Assembly: GCA_947631255.1 (NCBI GenBank)
Contig: CANRKT010000004.1
Location: 1 to 64,000, forward strand
DNA length: 64,000 bases
Direction: 5' to 3'
Source of the DNA: an uncultured Enterobacteriaceae bacterium
GTDB lineage: Bacteria > Pseudomonadota > Gammaproteobacteria > Enterobacterales > Enterobacteriaceae
The position numbers and the translations under genes are program-made. The stretch's first letter is position 1; every line of letters begins with the position of its first letter. Positions 48,708-57,873 of this stretch are shown here, one piece after another. The notes under the pieces are model-generated. The model did not search any database. It saw only the letters and a list, made by a program, of their open reading frames with translations, and was not told where the DNA came from.

Positions 48708-50207
48708 ATGCAAGAATATGCAATTGTCATCGACAAAATAAAAAAGCGTTTTGGCGGGGTTCATGCTCTGCGAAACGTTAGCCTGAAAGTAAAACATGGG
48801 GATATTCACGCCATTGTCGGTGAAAATGGCGCGGGCAAATCCACCTTAATGAAGATCCTTTCCGGTATTTATATTAAAGACGGCGGAACGTTACAGATTA
48901 ATGGCGAAGAGGTGCATTTCACCACGCCCGGACAAAGCCGCGAACATAAAATTGGCATTATTTATCAGGAGCTGGCTTTAGCACCGGATTTGACGGTTGC
49001 AGAGAACATCTTTCTGGATGATTTAACCTCGGGTAAGAAAATCATCAACTGGAAAGAGCTCAACCATAAGGCCGCCAAAGTATTAAGCCGACTGGGATTT
49101 GATATTTCACCGGAAGAGAAAGTGGGCAATCTCAGTGTTGCCTACCAGCAGATGGTCGAAATTGCGAAGTCACTGGCACGTGATGTGAAGTTCCTTATCC
49201 TAGATGAGCCTACCGCTGTATTGTCCGAACGGGAAATTAGCATCCTGTTCAGTCAGCTGAAACTGTTAAAAGGTCAGGGGGTAACGATTCTCTATATCTC
49301 TCACCGGCTAGAAGAGATCTTTATGATAGCTGATGCCATCAGTGTGATTAAAGATGGTGAGTCGATGGGGGATCTTGATCCTAAAATCTGTACTGAAGAC
49401 GATATTATTGCCGCAATGGTAGGGCGTAAGTTTGAAAACCTCTATCCTGAACTTAATACTCCTCAGCCAGAAGAGATTTTACGGGTGGAAAACTTGTCCA
49501 CGCATACTCTGTTACGGGATATTAATTTCCATGTTCGTAAAGGTGAAATTATTGGGTTAGCCGGACTGGTTGGAGCTGGACGTACCGAAATAGCGCGCTG
49601 CTTATTTGGTATTGACCGTATGGCCAGTGGCACTATCAAGAAAAATGGTCAGCCTATTCGCGTTCATCATCCGGTGGATGCGATGAACCATGGAATAGGC
49701 CTTGTGCCGGAAAGCCGTAAAGAGCAAGGTGCCATTCTGGCACAAAGTATTCGCGAGAATATCTCCATTTCCCGTCTGAAAGACGTCTGCTACCGCCTGG
49801 GTATTATCAGTCATCGCAAAGATAAAAAACTCGCTGAAGAGTATCGCAACAAACTGAAAATTAAGTTGGGTTCAGTAGAAGACCCCTTGTCCAGTCTCAG
49901 TGGCGGCAATCAGCAAAAAGTGGTGATTGCTAAATGGCTTAATACCGATTGCGATTTGCTGATCCTTGATGAACCAACCCGTGGCGTTGATGTCGGCGCT
50001 AAAGTCGAAATCTATAACGTCATCCATGAACTGGCCAAACGCGGCTACGCAATTATTTTAATTTCATCCGAAATGGTCGAAGTGATCCATCTCTCCCATC
50101 GAGTCTATGTCATGAGTGAAGGCAGTATCACCCATGAACTTATTGGGGATGACATCACGGAAGAAAACATTATGAAACATGCAATTCCGAAACGCGCTTT
50201 CGTCTGA
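48708..50207 (+). CDS. Sugar ABC importer ATPase (RbsA-like, two cassettes)
   Basis: The 499-residue protein has two ABC domains. The first has GENGAGKSTLMKILSGI, LSVAYQQMVEIAKSLA and LILDEPTAVLS. The second has the degenerate Walker A GLVGAGRTEIARC usual for this class and a normal LSGGNQQKVVIAKWL and LLILDEPTRGVDVGA. It energises uptake with the flanking binding protein and permease. The ribosome binding site is weak, suggesting coupling to the upstream mRNA. Confidence 0.9.
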   Translation: MQEYAIVIDKIKKRFGGVHALRNVSLKVKHGDIHAIVGENGAGKSTLMKILSGIYIKDGGTLQINGEEVHFTTPGQSREHKIGIIYQELALAPDLTVAENIFLDDLTSGKKIINWKELNHKAAKVLSRLGFDISPEEKVGNLSVAYQQMVEIAKSLARDVKFLILDEPTAVLSEREISILFSQLKLLKGQGVTILYISHRLEEIFMIADAISVIKDGESMGDLDPKICTEDDIIAAMVGRKFENLYPELNTPQPEEILRVENLSTHTLLRDINFHVRKGEIIGLAGLVGAGRTEIARCLFGIDRMASGTIKKNGQPIRVHHPVDAMNHGIGLVPESRKEQGAILAQSIRENISISRLKDVCYRLGIISHRKDKKLAEEYRNKLKIKLGSVEDPLSSLSGGNQQKVVIAKWLNTDCDLLILDEPTRGVDVGAKVEIYNVIHELAKRGYAIILISSEMVEVIHLSHRVYVMSEGSITHELIGDDITEENIMKHAIPKRAFV

Positions 50208-50223
50208 ATGGGGAACCCAGATA

Positions 50224-51204
50224 ATGGAAAAGGTCACAACTTCACACACGACAACCACCCCTTCAGTAGCAAGGAGGATCCTGACATTTTTAATGAATAA
50301 CTCGACGCTGGTGGTTTTTCTGCTGATGCTGGTGATCGCCGGATTTTTGTCAGATAAATTCTACAGTGGCGATAACCTCACTAACGTACTGCGTCAGAGT
50401 GTGCCATTGGGGCTGGCTGCATTAGGTTTGCTGTTTGTTATTCTCACGGGCGGGATTGATCTGTCCGTCGGTTCAATCATGGCGTTTATCTCGGTTGCGG
50501 TCGCGATACTTATTCCGGAAATTGGTCTCTGGCCTGCTGTATTTGCCAGCCTGTTCATTGGCGCACTCGTCGGCGCAGGTTCCGGTGTGCTGGTCACTGC
50601 GTTTAATATTGCTCCTTTTATTGCGACCTTGGCGATGATGACCATCGCACGAGGTTTGTCGCTGATTGTCTCCAAAGGCCAGCCCGTTTTTATTGATGAT
50701 ATGGCTTTGGTGGATTTTGGTACCGGTTACTTTTTAGGGTTGCCGAAGCCCGTCTATGTTTTGATAATTTTCACCCTTGCAGCGCATTTTATTTATAAAT
50801 ACACCGCATTTGGTCGTCTGGTTATTTCTATCGGTTCCAATGAAACTGCAACCCGTTTCGCAGGTATTCGCGTTGGCTGGTATAAATTTGCCGTCTATGC
50901 CCTCAGTGGCTTTGCCGCAGGAATGGCGGGTTTGCTGGCTTCAACGCGTACGGGTGTCGGTTCACCTGTACTGGCCGTTGGCTTTGAGTTGGATGTTATT
51001 GCCGCGGTAGTCGTCGGTGGTGCTAGCCTGGCCGGTGGTCGTGGTAATGTCGTTAACACCATTATTGGGGTACTTATTCTGAGTATCATTTCCAACTTGA
51101 TGAACCTGATGAATATTTCTGGTTACAACCAGCAGGTCGTGAAGGGCGTCATTATTATCGCGGCGGTGATGCTGGAAAGTATGAAATCCCGTAAACGCGC
51201 ATAG
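50224..51204 (+). CDS. Sugar ABC importer permease (RbsC-like)
   Basis: The 326-residue protein has eight or more membrane helices and the conserved permease segment GSNETATRFAGIRVGWYK followed by GGASLAGGRGNVVNTIIGV, the RbsC-type ATPase-coupling region. The start is set at the ATG at 50224 (MEKVTTSHTTTTPSVARR), after the ATPase stop; the frame is open earlier. A terminator follows, closing the polyol operon. Confidence 0.88.
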   Translation: MEKVTTSHTTTTPSVARRILTFLMNNSTLVVFLLMLVIAGFLSDKFYSGDNLTNVLRQSVPLGLAALGLLFVILTGGIDLSVGSIMAFISVAVAILIPEIGLWPAVFASLFIGALVGAGSGVLVTAFNIAPFIATLAMMTIARGLSLIVSKGQPVFIDDMALVDFGTGYFLGLPKPVYVLIIFTLAAHFIYKYTAFGRLVISIGSNETATRFAGIRVGWYKFAVYALSGFAAGMAGLLASTRTGVGSPVLAVGFELDVIAAVVVGGASLAGGRGNVVNTIIGVLILSIISNLMNLMNISGYNQQVVKGVIIIAAVMLESMKSRKRA

Positions 51205-51219
51205 GTCACTTCTCCAGCT

Positions 51220-51247
51220 AAAAATGGCAGCTACGGCTGTCATTTTT
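51220..51247 (+). terminator. Terminator of the polyol operon
   Basis: AAAAATGGCAGC and GCTGTCATTTTT pair over 12 positions (one G-T) around a 4-nt loop, with the T-run inside the right arm. Confidence 0.8.
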
Positions 51248-51469
51248 ACTAAAGCGGGCATCGACTTTGCTCGTCTCTGACAAATTATCAATGTTTGGTG
51301 AGTTTAGCGTTATTCTGGATATTATGAATATTTGATACAAATCAAATGGATGATTTGTTTTCAGGATGGAGATAGTGTGAATTTAAGGATTTTATCTAAG
51401 AACATTCCGCTACACATAAGTTAAATTGTCAGTGTTAATGTCTGTGTTTTGTGATGATTTGCAGTGTAA

Positions 51470-51718
51470 ATGAAAAAGTCTCCCCTTAAAAAGGGGGGGA
51501 AATTCTTCACAAGTAAAATCCGAAGGCATCTTACTAAACATGGGGTAAAGAAATATGATCTTAATCAATTATTGTCAGCATATCGTAAATCCTCTGTAAA
51601 TAAGTGTAATTCAGATGATTGGTGTCATTTGGAAGTATTACGTTTAGTTATTAGTGATGGTTTTTTAGAACTCATTAGCAGTAGGTTATTGGTGCGGACA
51701 CGTTTCTGCTTAAGATAA
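51470..51718 (+). CDS. Possible small hypothetical protein
   Basis: An 82-codon frame starting MKKSPLKKGGKFFTSKIRRH in AT-rich sequence. It is basic at the N-terminus and has no motif, signal or ribosome binding site that I can see. A CCCCTT/AAGGGG hairpin lies over its first codons. It may be chance or a relic. Confidence 0.2.
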   Translation: MKKSPLKKGGKFFTSKIRRHLTKHGVKKYDLNQLLSAYRKSSVNKCNSDDWCHLEVLRLVISDGFLELISSRLLVRTRFCLR

Positions 51719-51899
51719 ACGATGGCTTTTGTGTAGAAAAAAGGAAAATGGCGCTAAGCCGCTATGATCGTTTGGGGGAAGGTGGATGTTGCTTCAAATC
51801 TGCCTGTTGAGATAGGTATTTATCCATGACATCAGCGGATTTTACTCGGTAACCATTTGAGATTTGATTCGATCATTGATTATCACCACCACTTGGTTT

Positions 51900-52575
51900 T
51901 GTCGTTAATGGTGTTATCAAAATAGCAATATCCTCAGGATGTTTTCCCTGTAAGGAGCGTGTCTTATCGTTAGGCCGTGCGTCATTTGGCCATTCTTTTG
52001 CCGCTCTGGGCAGGCTTTACAGCGCTTTTTATCGTTCGTTTTATCCAGGACTTTCCATGGCGTTTTACTGTCCACATAATGGGCGATATAGCGATAACCG
52101 TTGCGTAGGTTATAGTTATCGACGTTATAATATCCAGAAATCAACATGGTTTTTTTCACCCAGTTTTGCTAACTGGCGGTAGGCTTCCAGATTAAAATTA
52201 TTGTAATGCCATGAGCGAGTCCGGGCGTTTGCCTTCCATGTCAAAATGATTCGGTATACGACAGTTCCGGGTGATATTGTAATTGCTTCTATTCACTCTC
52301 GTTGAGAGCGTCTGCTGAGTGTAATAACTCAATAGCATCGACAACATTGACCAGTACTCGAGTATCAATAATGCCCGTTCCGCGTCCAGTATTTATACCC
52401 GGCGTCGCCTGAGCACAGGGCATATTAGGCTTCATACGAGTGGCGGGGTTCAGGAACCAGGTGCGAATTTGTTCTGCCGCTTTTTCGCTGTAGCGTTTGT
52501 CCTAGATAAAATACCAGGTAAGCGCAAGATTATAGATATTATTACAGATTCTTACCCAGCGCTTCGCGACAATAA
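51900..52575 (-). pseudogene. Decayed partial copy of the PL5-like alginate lyase gene
   Basis: This stretch aligns, with frameshifts and stops, to the region 54.80-55.65 kb of the intact lyase. Examples are GYRYIAHYVDSKTPWKVLDK against the intact GYTYIASFVNADTVWPWKDL, and CGCGTCCAGTATTTATACCC against CGCGTCCGGTGTTAATACCT. It represents the C-terminal two thirds of the gene; catalytic blocks are damaged and the N-terminus is missing. The sequence right of it (52660-52690) also resembles the intact gene's upstream region. It is the relic of a duplication. Confidence 0.75.
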
Positions 52576-52706
52576 TTGGGTCATAATTATCCTTCAGGAT
52601 CCTGTTGGTGAATAAACTACCTCACTGTTTTTCTGGGAATGTAATCAATGCCAGTGAGTATCAAAAAGAAACGTCACTTCAAAATTTATTTCTGATTGCG
52701 TAATAA

Positions 52707-52730
52707 AATAAAAACGGCGCCGAAGCGCCG
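52707..52730 (-). terminator. Terminator of the lyase operon
   Basis: On the minus strand CGGCGC-TTCG-GCGCCG is followed by TTTTTATTTT, a textbook tetraloop terminator 20 bp beyond the heparinase-like gene. Confidence 0.9.
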
Positions 52731-52750
52731 AGTAAATCGGAAAATACAAC

Positions 52751-54772
52751 TTATAACAGCTTAGTAAGGGAGAATATCTTACTCACTGGTAATAACCCTG
52801 GATTGTGATAAATCATGATTTGTCTTTTATATTCGGCACGTTGCAAGGTCAGTATGCAGTGGTCGGGCATATGCTGTACGTTCACTTCGATGAGTGGACT
52901 GGTGCTACTAAAGTCCCAGACACCGGCAAACCAGGCTTGTGGCTGATGATTGCGTAAGACCAAATAACTGAGATCGGTCATCGCAGGATTATTTGGTGCG
53001 TATCCTTGCCATAACTCCGTGTTTGCAGAGCTCGCCAGCCAGACGGCAAGAGTTCCCCGTGAATAGGAAAAGTGACGTGGCTGGCAATGTTGCAATGGCA
53101 TAACGGTAGCATCACGCATAATTCGCAGGGGGCCTGTCTCAGAAAATACTGCGGGTAAGCCGGTTTGATCAAGCGCTATTGCCGATAAATGCAGGGTCCA
53201 GTCGAGTTGCTGACCATGCGGATTATCAACTGTCGATAAATCGATCAAAACATCCTCTATCCACAATAACCGACGGCGGAAGCGAATATCACTCCACGCT
53301 TTAGCATCCCATTCCACACGAGTATGGCTATTTAACGCCGGGGGTATTTTCCGCCAGTCCACTTCACAGTCAAGCCAGTGGTAGTCATCTCCCTGATACC
53401 CGTTAAGTACATCCGGTTGCGCGGGAGGCTGATTGCTCTGATTCACCGTCAGCGTATTATGTGTGGCACTATTTTTATAGTAATCATAGTGCATTCTGGC
53501 CCCATAACCGGTAGTCCCTAGGTCTTGAAGCAACGGAAAACTGTCTTGCCAGATAAGAAGGCTTAATCGATCATAGTGATCGTGTTCCCCGCCATATGGG
53601 CTATGTTTAATCAGAATCACTTCATCCTTTTCAGGGCGACGCCATATTGTCAGCCCCGCTCCAGGTGCAAACAGGGATTCTGTCGATATCAAAGGAGGGA
53701 GCTGTGCTGGCAAGGGGATATCACGCCAGAGTAATGCTTCGAGAGTCTCTTTACCGGCATCGGTAAAATTCAGTACTGCGCTGTAGCGTGGATCCTGCCA
53801 GAGATGCCAGGCAAACTCGTAAATATCGTTATGGTGCAGTTGTTCTTGTCCGGCAATGCAATCATTGATGCGTGGGAAGGTGCCGTCCGGTAGAAGAAGT
53901 GACAGCGGGAAGTTCAACATTTTTTGATACCATGGGCCATTCGTCAGGCTCCATGGACCACCATAAGCCATTTTTTCAAATGCAAAAAATCCCTGAAGTG
54001 CATAAAAGTGGTAATGAACAGAGCCTTCAAACCATAATCCTTCTTCTAATAAGCCATTCTCAAGCTGCCAGCGCAGACCATAGATCTGGTTAACGGCTAA
54101 ATCGAGCAAGGATGCATCTTTGAGAATAAAACCCAGAATCGCCAGAGCCGCATTGATCTTCACTTCATGATTATGAATTTGTGGGCTGCGGTGCTGACTG
54201 AGAAAATCAGCCGCACTGCGCAGTAAGCGAGTAGCGATAAATTGTTGCTGTTCAGCACTCAGGGTATCGGCAATAAAATCATAACCCAGTGCCAAATCAA
54301 GAATACAGTTTGCCTCACAGAGGGTTTGAGCATTCATCTTTCCGGGGCCATTATGCGGAATATTACCGTGAACTTCGTAGTCTGGATAGAATTCAGCATA
54401 GCCGAGGAGTATCTCTGCGACTTTGTCAGCGTAACGAGAATCACCGGTTAACTGCCACAGCAATCCTAGGTGATAGCAGGCGCTGGAATTATGACCATTC
54501 ATTACTCGCCACCATGCACTGTCATAAGGTTCACCGCTAAAGACTTCGTCATCTACAGGACAACAATGGCGGGTTGGTTCGTTTTTATCCCAGATAAGTC
54601 GCACGCTGTGGTGCGGGCAAAAATAGTACAGATTCCAGCTGGCAATGCCGCTTTGCGGAATGTGTACCGGTGCATCAAGCACCGGTGCATATTCAGTACT
54701 CAACTGTTCAACAATGCTGTTATGCGCAGCACGAGAGGCAATTTTTTTCCATTGCCCGTTGAATTGCATCAT
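52751..54772 (-). CDS. Heparinase II/III-family oligo-uronate lyase
   Basis: The 673-residue protein has an N-terminal alpha/alpha toroid (about 60-340) and a C-terminal beta-sandwich domain of the heparinase II/III type with SPYGGEHDHYDRLSLLIW and a conserved Tyr/His region at GYGARMHYDYYKNSATHNTL. This domain pair is typical of PL15/PL17-type oligo-alginate lyases that release unsaturated monomers. There is no signal peptide, so it should act in the cytoplasm on imported oligomers. Its ATG overlaps the stop of the upstream lyase (TAATG). Exact PL family not decided. Confidence 0.75.
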   Translation of the reverse strand: MMQFNGQWKKIASRAAHNSIVEQLSTEYAPVLDAPVHIPQSGIASWNLYYFCPHHSVRLIWDKNEPTRHCCPVDDEVFSGEPYDSAWWRVMNGHNSSACYHLGLLWQLTGDSRYADKVAEILLGYAEFYPDYEVHGNIPHNGPGKMNAQTLCEANCILDLALGYDFIADTLSAEQQQFIATRLLRSAADFLSQHRSPQIHNHEVKINAALAILGFILKDASLLDLAVNQIYGLRWQLENGLLEEGLWFEGSVHYHFYALQGFFAFEKMAYGGPWSLTNGPWYQKMLNFPLSLLLPDGTFPRINDCIAGQEQLHHNDIYEFAWHLWQDPRYSAVLNFTDAGKETLEALLWRDIPLPAQLPPLISTESLFAPGAGLTIWRRPEKDEVILIKHSPYGGEHDHYDRLSLLIWQDSFPLLQDLGTTGYGARMHYDYYKNSATHNTLTVNQSNQPPAQPDVLNGYQGDDYHWLDCEVDWRKIPPALNSHTRVEWDAKAWSDIRFRRRLLWIEDVLIDLSTVDNPHGQQLDWTLHLSAIALDQTGLPAVFSETGPLRIMRDATVMPLQHCQPRHFSYSRGTLAVWLASSANTELWQGYAPNNPAMTDLSYLVLRNHQPQAWFAGVWDFSSTSPLIEVNVQHMPDHCILTLQRAEYKRQIMIYHNPGLLPVSKIFSLTKLL

Positions 54773-56016
54773 TATTTTTTCTCTCCGCCCGCAGACTTGA
54801 CCGGTAGTGGTGCAATCAGAATGGTAATATCTTCCGGATATTTGGCTTGTAAATACTGGGCTTTTTCATTGAGCGAGGCATTATCTGGCCAGGCTTTCGC
54901 TGCCCTGGAGAGATTAAACAAGGCTTTTTTATCATCCGTTTTATCCAGATCTTTCCATGGCCACACGGTGTCAGCGTTCACAAAACTGGCGATATAGGTA
55001 TAGCCCTTCAACAGACTATGTTTATCAACCTCGTGATTCCAGACATCAACATTTGCTTTTTCACCTAGTTTCCCTAACTGGCTATAGGCTTCCAGATTAA
55101 AGTTACTGTAGTGCCACGGGCGCGTCCGTTCCAGTTCGCCCATCTGGCGACCTTCGGTATCAAAATGACCTGGAATACGGCGGATTTGCGTGATATTTAA
55201 ACGTTTTTTAGCTTCTTCAGCCTTGCCGCTAAACAAGGCAAAAGTCGCTGCTTGCAGATCGTAATAAGTACCGTGGTTGTTATGCCAGTTATCTTCCTCG
55301 AAACCATTATCACTGGTGGTCATCCAGCTATAGAAATCACCAAACCACTGCTGTAGTTGCTGATATTCACTGTCACTAATTAAACCAGATGGTCGCAGCA
55401 ACTCAATGGCATCAACCACCTCAACCAGTGCCCGGCTATCGATGATCCCAATACCGCGTCCGGTGTTAATACCTGGAATAGCCTGAGCATAAGCCAGGTT
55501 TGGATTCATGCGGGTCGCAGGCGCCAGGAACCAGGTATGGATTTGCTCTGCTGCTTTTTCACCATAACGTTTGTCTTGAGTAAAGTACCAAGCTAGCGCG
55601 AGGTTATAGACATTATTACTCATCTTCACCAGACGTTTTTTGTCGGTAGCATCGCTGTTTGCGTCTGGGTTAGTTTCGCCGTCCTTACGAATGTAAGGCA
55701 GACCATCTTTTTTTGTCGGGTCTGGCCACCAGTATGGCGGGAAGCTGTAGTAGTCATGTTTATCTCCGCTGGCAGCCAGCAGGGTTTTATCCATCACAGA
55801 GAGTAAAGGTTGATTAAGTGCGGTGTTTGCTTTTTTGATAAGTGCGCTTTCAGCTTTAATAAATAGGGGGTTACCTACTCGGATCTGTTCAAGACTCAAG
55901 CTTAAATCTTTATTATCAAGAATATAGGGACTAGCCTCTGCGGCATACGACCCAATACTGACTCCTGACAATATAAAAGCAAGGCACAAAGCACTGCGAT
56001 ACGGTAATCGGGCCAT
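54772..56016 (-). CDS. Secreted PL5-like alginate lyase
   Basis: The 414-residue protein has a Sec signal (positively charged start, hydrophobic core, cleavage near SYAAEAS, residues 24-27) followed by an alginate-lyase (alpha/alpha toroid) domain. Catalytic candidates match PL5: N247-H248 in WHNNHGTYYD, R297 and Y303 in ELERTRPWHYS. It should cleave mannuronate-rich alginate by beta-elimination in the periplasm. I start at the ATG at 56016, with GAGGAT at 8 nt, so that the signal peptide is at the N-terminus. Co-transcribed with the heparinase-like lyase; divergent from the ABC genes. Confidence 0.82.
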   Translation of the reverse strand: MARLPYRSALCLAFILSGVSIGSYAAEASPYILDNKDLSLSLEQIRVGNPLFIKAESALIKKANTALNQPLLSVMDKTLLAASGDKHDYYSFPPYWWPDPTKKDGLPYIRKDGETNPDANSDATDKKRLVKMSNNVYNLALAWYFTQDKRYGEKAAEQIHTWFLAPATRMNPNLAYAQAIPGINTGRGIGIIDSRALVEVVDAIELLRPSGLISDSEYQQLQQWFGDFYSWMTTSDNGFEEDNWHNNHGTYYDLQAATFALFSGKAEEAKKRLNITQIRRIPGHFDTEGRQMGELERTRPWHYSNFNLEAYSQLGKLGEKANVDVWNHEVDKHSLLKGYTYIASFVNADTVWPWKDLDKTDDKKALFNLSRAAKAWPDNASLNEKAQYLQAKYPEDITILIAPLPVKSAGGEKK

Positions 56017-56113
56017 GAAAATAATCCTCAAGTTAAATAACGGGCACATTAATATTTACGAATGACATATTAATCTTCGATCATGTGAGTTTAGATAATA
56101 GTAATTTCTGTCA

Positions 56114-56134
56114 AAAGAAAACGTTGTTTCAAAT
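56114..56134. promoter_or_regulatory. KdgR-like operator
   Basis: AAAGAAAACGTTGTTTCAAA with one more base matches 16 of 20 defined positions of the pectinolytic-type KdgR consensus (AAATGAAACANTGTTTCATT). KdgR senses 2-keto-3-deoxygluconate, which is also the end product of alginate breakdown. Confidence 0.35.
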
Positions 56135-56220
56135 TTGATTGTGGGAGTTTAAGTGCCGTAAAGTTTTTTTTTGTGAGACCAGTCTCGTTTTCTGATTTGG
56201 CTAAAAAATACCCGCGCCAT

Positions 56221-56236
56221 CGTGAGTTTAATCACA
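56221..56236. promoter_or_regulatory. CRP-like binding site
   Basis: CGTGA-N6-TCACA matches 9 of 10 core CRP positions, in the control region of a sugar-uptake system. Confidence 0.5.
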
Positions 56237-56572
56237 TTAATGCCTGTTTTAAATAAAACAAGCTTATTTTTCTAGTTTGGGTGAAAATTTTAACTGTTTG
56301 ATTTTATTTTTATTTTAAATTTTAGTGTTTTTTTTAATATTTTTTGTAGTGATGTATATCAAGTTTTTTAATTTTAAAATCTAATTTCGTTTTTGTTTGA
56401 TTGCATTACAAGATTCCTTTCTATTAAATAATTCCATCTTATGAAATAGGAATGATGGAATAAGGGAAGTAAAAACAAACATTCTTATTCACCTTATTAA
56501 CTACTTGTCGAAATATCTCTGTCAGCAGCATTTTTATTTATCTTTCTACCCTACAATAAAGGATATGGAACC

Positions 56573-57862
56573 ATGTCTACGAATCGATTACGTTCACTGT
56601 TACTCATTTCGACGCTGGGATTAGGTGTCGGGCAAAGTTTTGCCGCATCTACACTCAATGTCTGGATCCGTGCCAGTAATGATTCTAAAAATATCTACCA
56701 GCAAGAAGCGGAAGCCTTCGAGAAAAAAACCGGTATAAAAATCGAATACTTTAATGCCACTACGGATTTTGAGCAGCGCCTTGCCCGTGCTGCGGTGGGT
56801 AATGCGTTACCTGATCTTATCTTCAATGATGCCGCTTCATTGGGGCAGTTTATTCAGCTAGGTATTGTGGATGAGATAGATCCTAAGTCTATCGAGGGTG
56901 GTGATAACCTTTATCCTACCGCTTGGGAAAGTACGCGTTATATCGATGGTAAACATTATGGCGTCCCCACTTCTGCTCAAACCTTTGCGTTGTTTGTGCG
57001 TAAAGACTGGCGTGAAAAACTAGGCTATCCGCAACCGAAAACTTGGGAAGATGTCATGAAACTGGCGCATGCCTTCACCCAAGAGGATCCCGACGGTAAC
57101 GGAAAAAATGATACTTACGGGTTTAATATTCCAGGTTCAACCACTCGCGGTTATACCAGCTGGTTTTTGACCCCATTTATCTGGCAGGCAGGTGGAGATT
57201 ATGTCTCTGAGAAGGACGGTAAATTTATCGCCACCCTCAATACGCCAGAAGTCGCAGAGGCGGTGAATTTTATGCGCACTATGATCTGTGAAAAGGTGGC
57301 TCAGCCTGGCGCGATTAATGCCACTACCGCAGATGTGATTCCATCATTCCGTTCCGGACAAGTCGGTATGTTCTTCACGGGTCCTTACCATATCGCAGTA
57401 TTTGACCGAGACCCAGGTAAAGAGCAGTACGAAGTTGTCACCCTCGAAGGTCCGAAAAACGCTGCCACTCTGGCGGAAGGAACGACCGTATTCCTGATGA
57501 AGGGCAGCAAACAGAAAGAAGAAGCGCGTAAATTTATCGAATTTATGATTTCGAAAGAAGGTCAGGAAATCGGTATGGGTAAAGGTTCGAAAAATATTCC
57601 GGTAGTTCGCCTGGCGGTCAATAAAGATGTTGACGTAAAAGAGGTTTATCAAGATGACCGTTGGGCAACTTTTGCCAGCCTGTATAACGACCAGGGCCGC
57701 TATGTACCGCAAATTCCAAACTGGACGCCGGTACGCCAGATAACTGCTGAAGGCTTTAACCGCATTCTTGCTAACTGTAGTGGCGACATTGCGCAGGAAC
57801 TTGATGCGCTCAATGTCAAAGTGAACAGTGAACTGGACAAGCAAGACGTGCTGGCTAAATGA
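56573..57862 (+). CDS. Extracellular solute-binding protein of carbohydrate ABC importer
   Basis: The 429-residue family 1 (MalE-like) binding protein has a signal ending near GQSFAAS (residues 21-27), followed by LNVWIRASNDSKNIYQQEAE. Typical elements are LPDLIFNDAASLG, GKHYGVPTSAQTFALFVRKD and MKGSKQKEEARKFIEFM. In this cluster it probably binds alginate or related uronate oligosaccharides from the periplasmic lyase. First gene of a five-gene unit. Confidence 0.87.
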   Translation: MSTNRLRSLLLISTLGLGVGQSFAASTLNVWIRASNDSKNIYQQEAEAFEKKTGIKIEYFNATTDFEQRLARAAVGNALPDLIFNDAASLGQFIQLGIVDEIDPKSIEGGDNLYPTAWESTRYIDGKHYGVPTSAQTFALFVRKDWREKLGYPQPKTWEDVMKLAHAFTQEDPDGNGKNDTYGFNIPGSTTRGYTSWFLTPFIWQAGGDYVSEKDGKFIATLNTPEVAEAVNFMRTMICEKVAQPGAINATTADVIPSFRSGQVGMFFTGPYHIAVFDRDPGKEQYEVVTLEGPKNAATLAEGTTVFLMKGSKQKEEARKFIEFMISKEGQEIGMGKGSKNIPVVRLAVNKDVDVKEVYQDDRWATFASLYNDQGRYVPQIPNWTPVRQITAEGFNRILANCSGDIAQELDALNVKVNSELDKQDVLAK

Positions 57863-57873
57863 GGCGAAAGGGC

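Larger units (their letters stand above)
56017..56572. other. Divergent control region of the alginate-type genes
   Basis: A 556-bp AT-rich region without genes between the secreted lyase and the binding-protein gene. It carries a CRP-like and a KdgR-like site. Confidence 0.6.
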
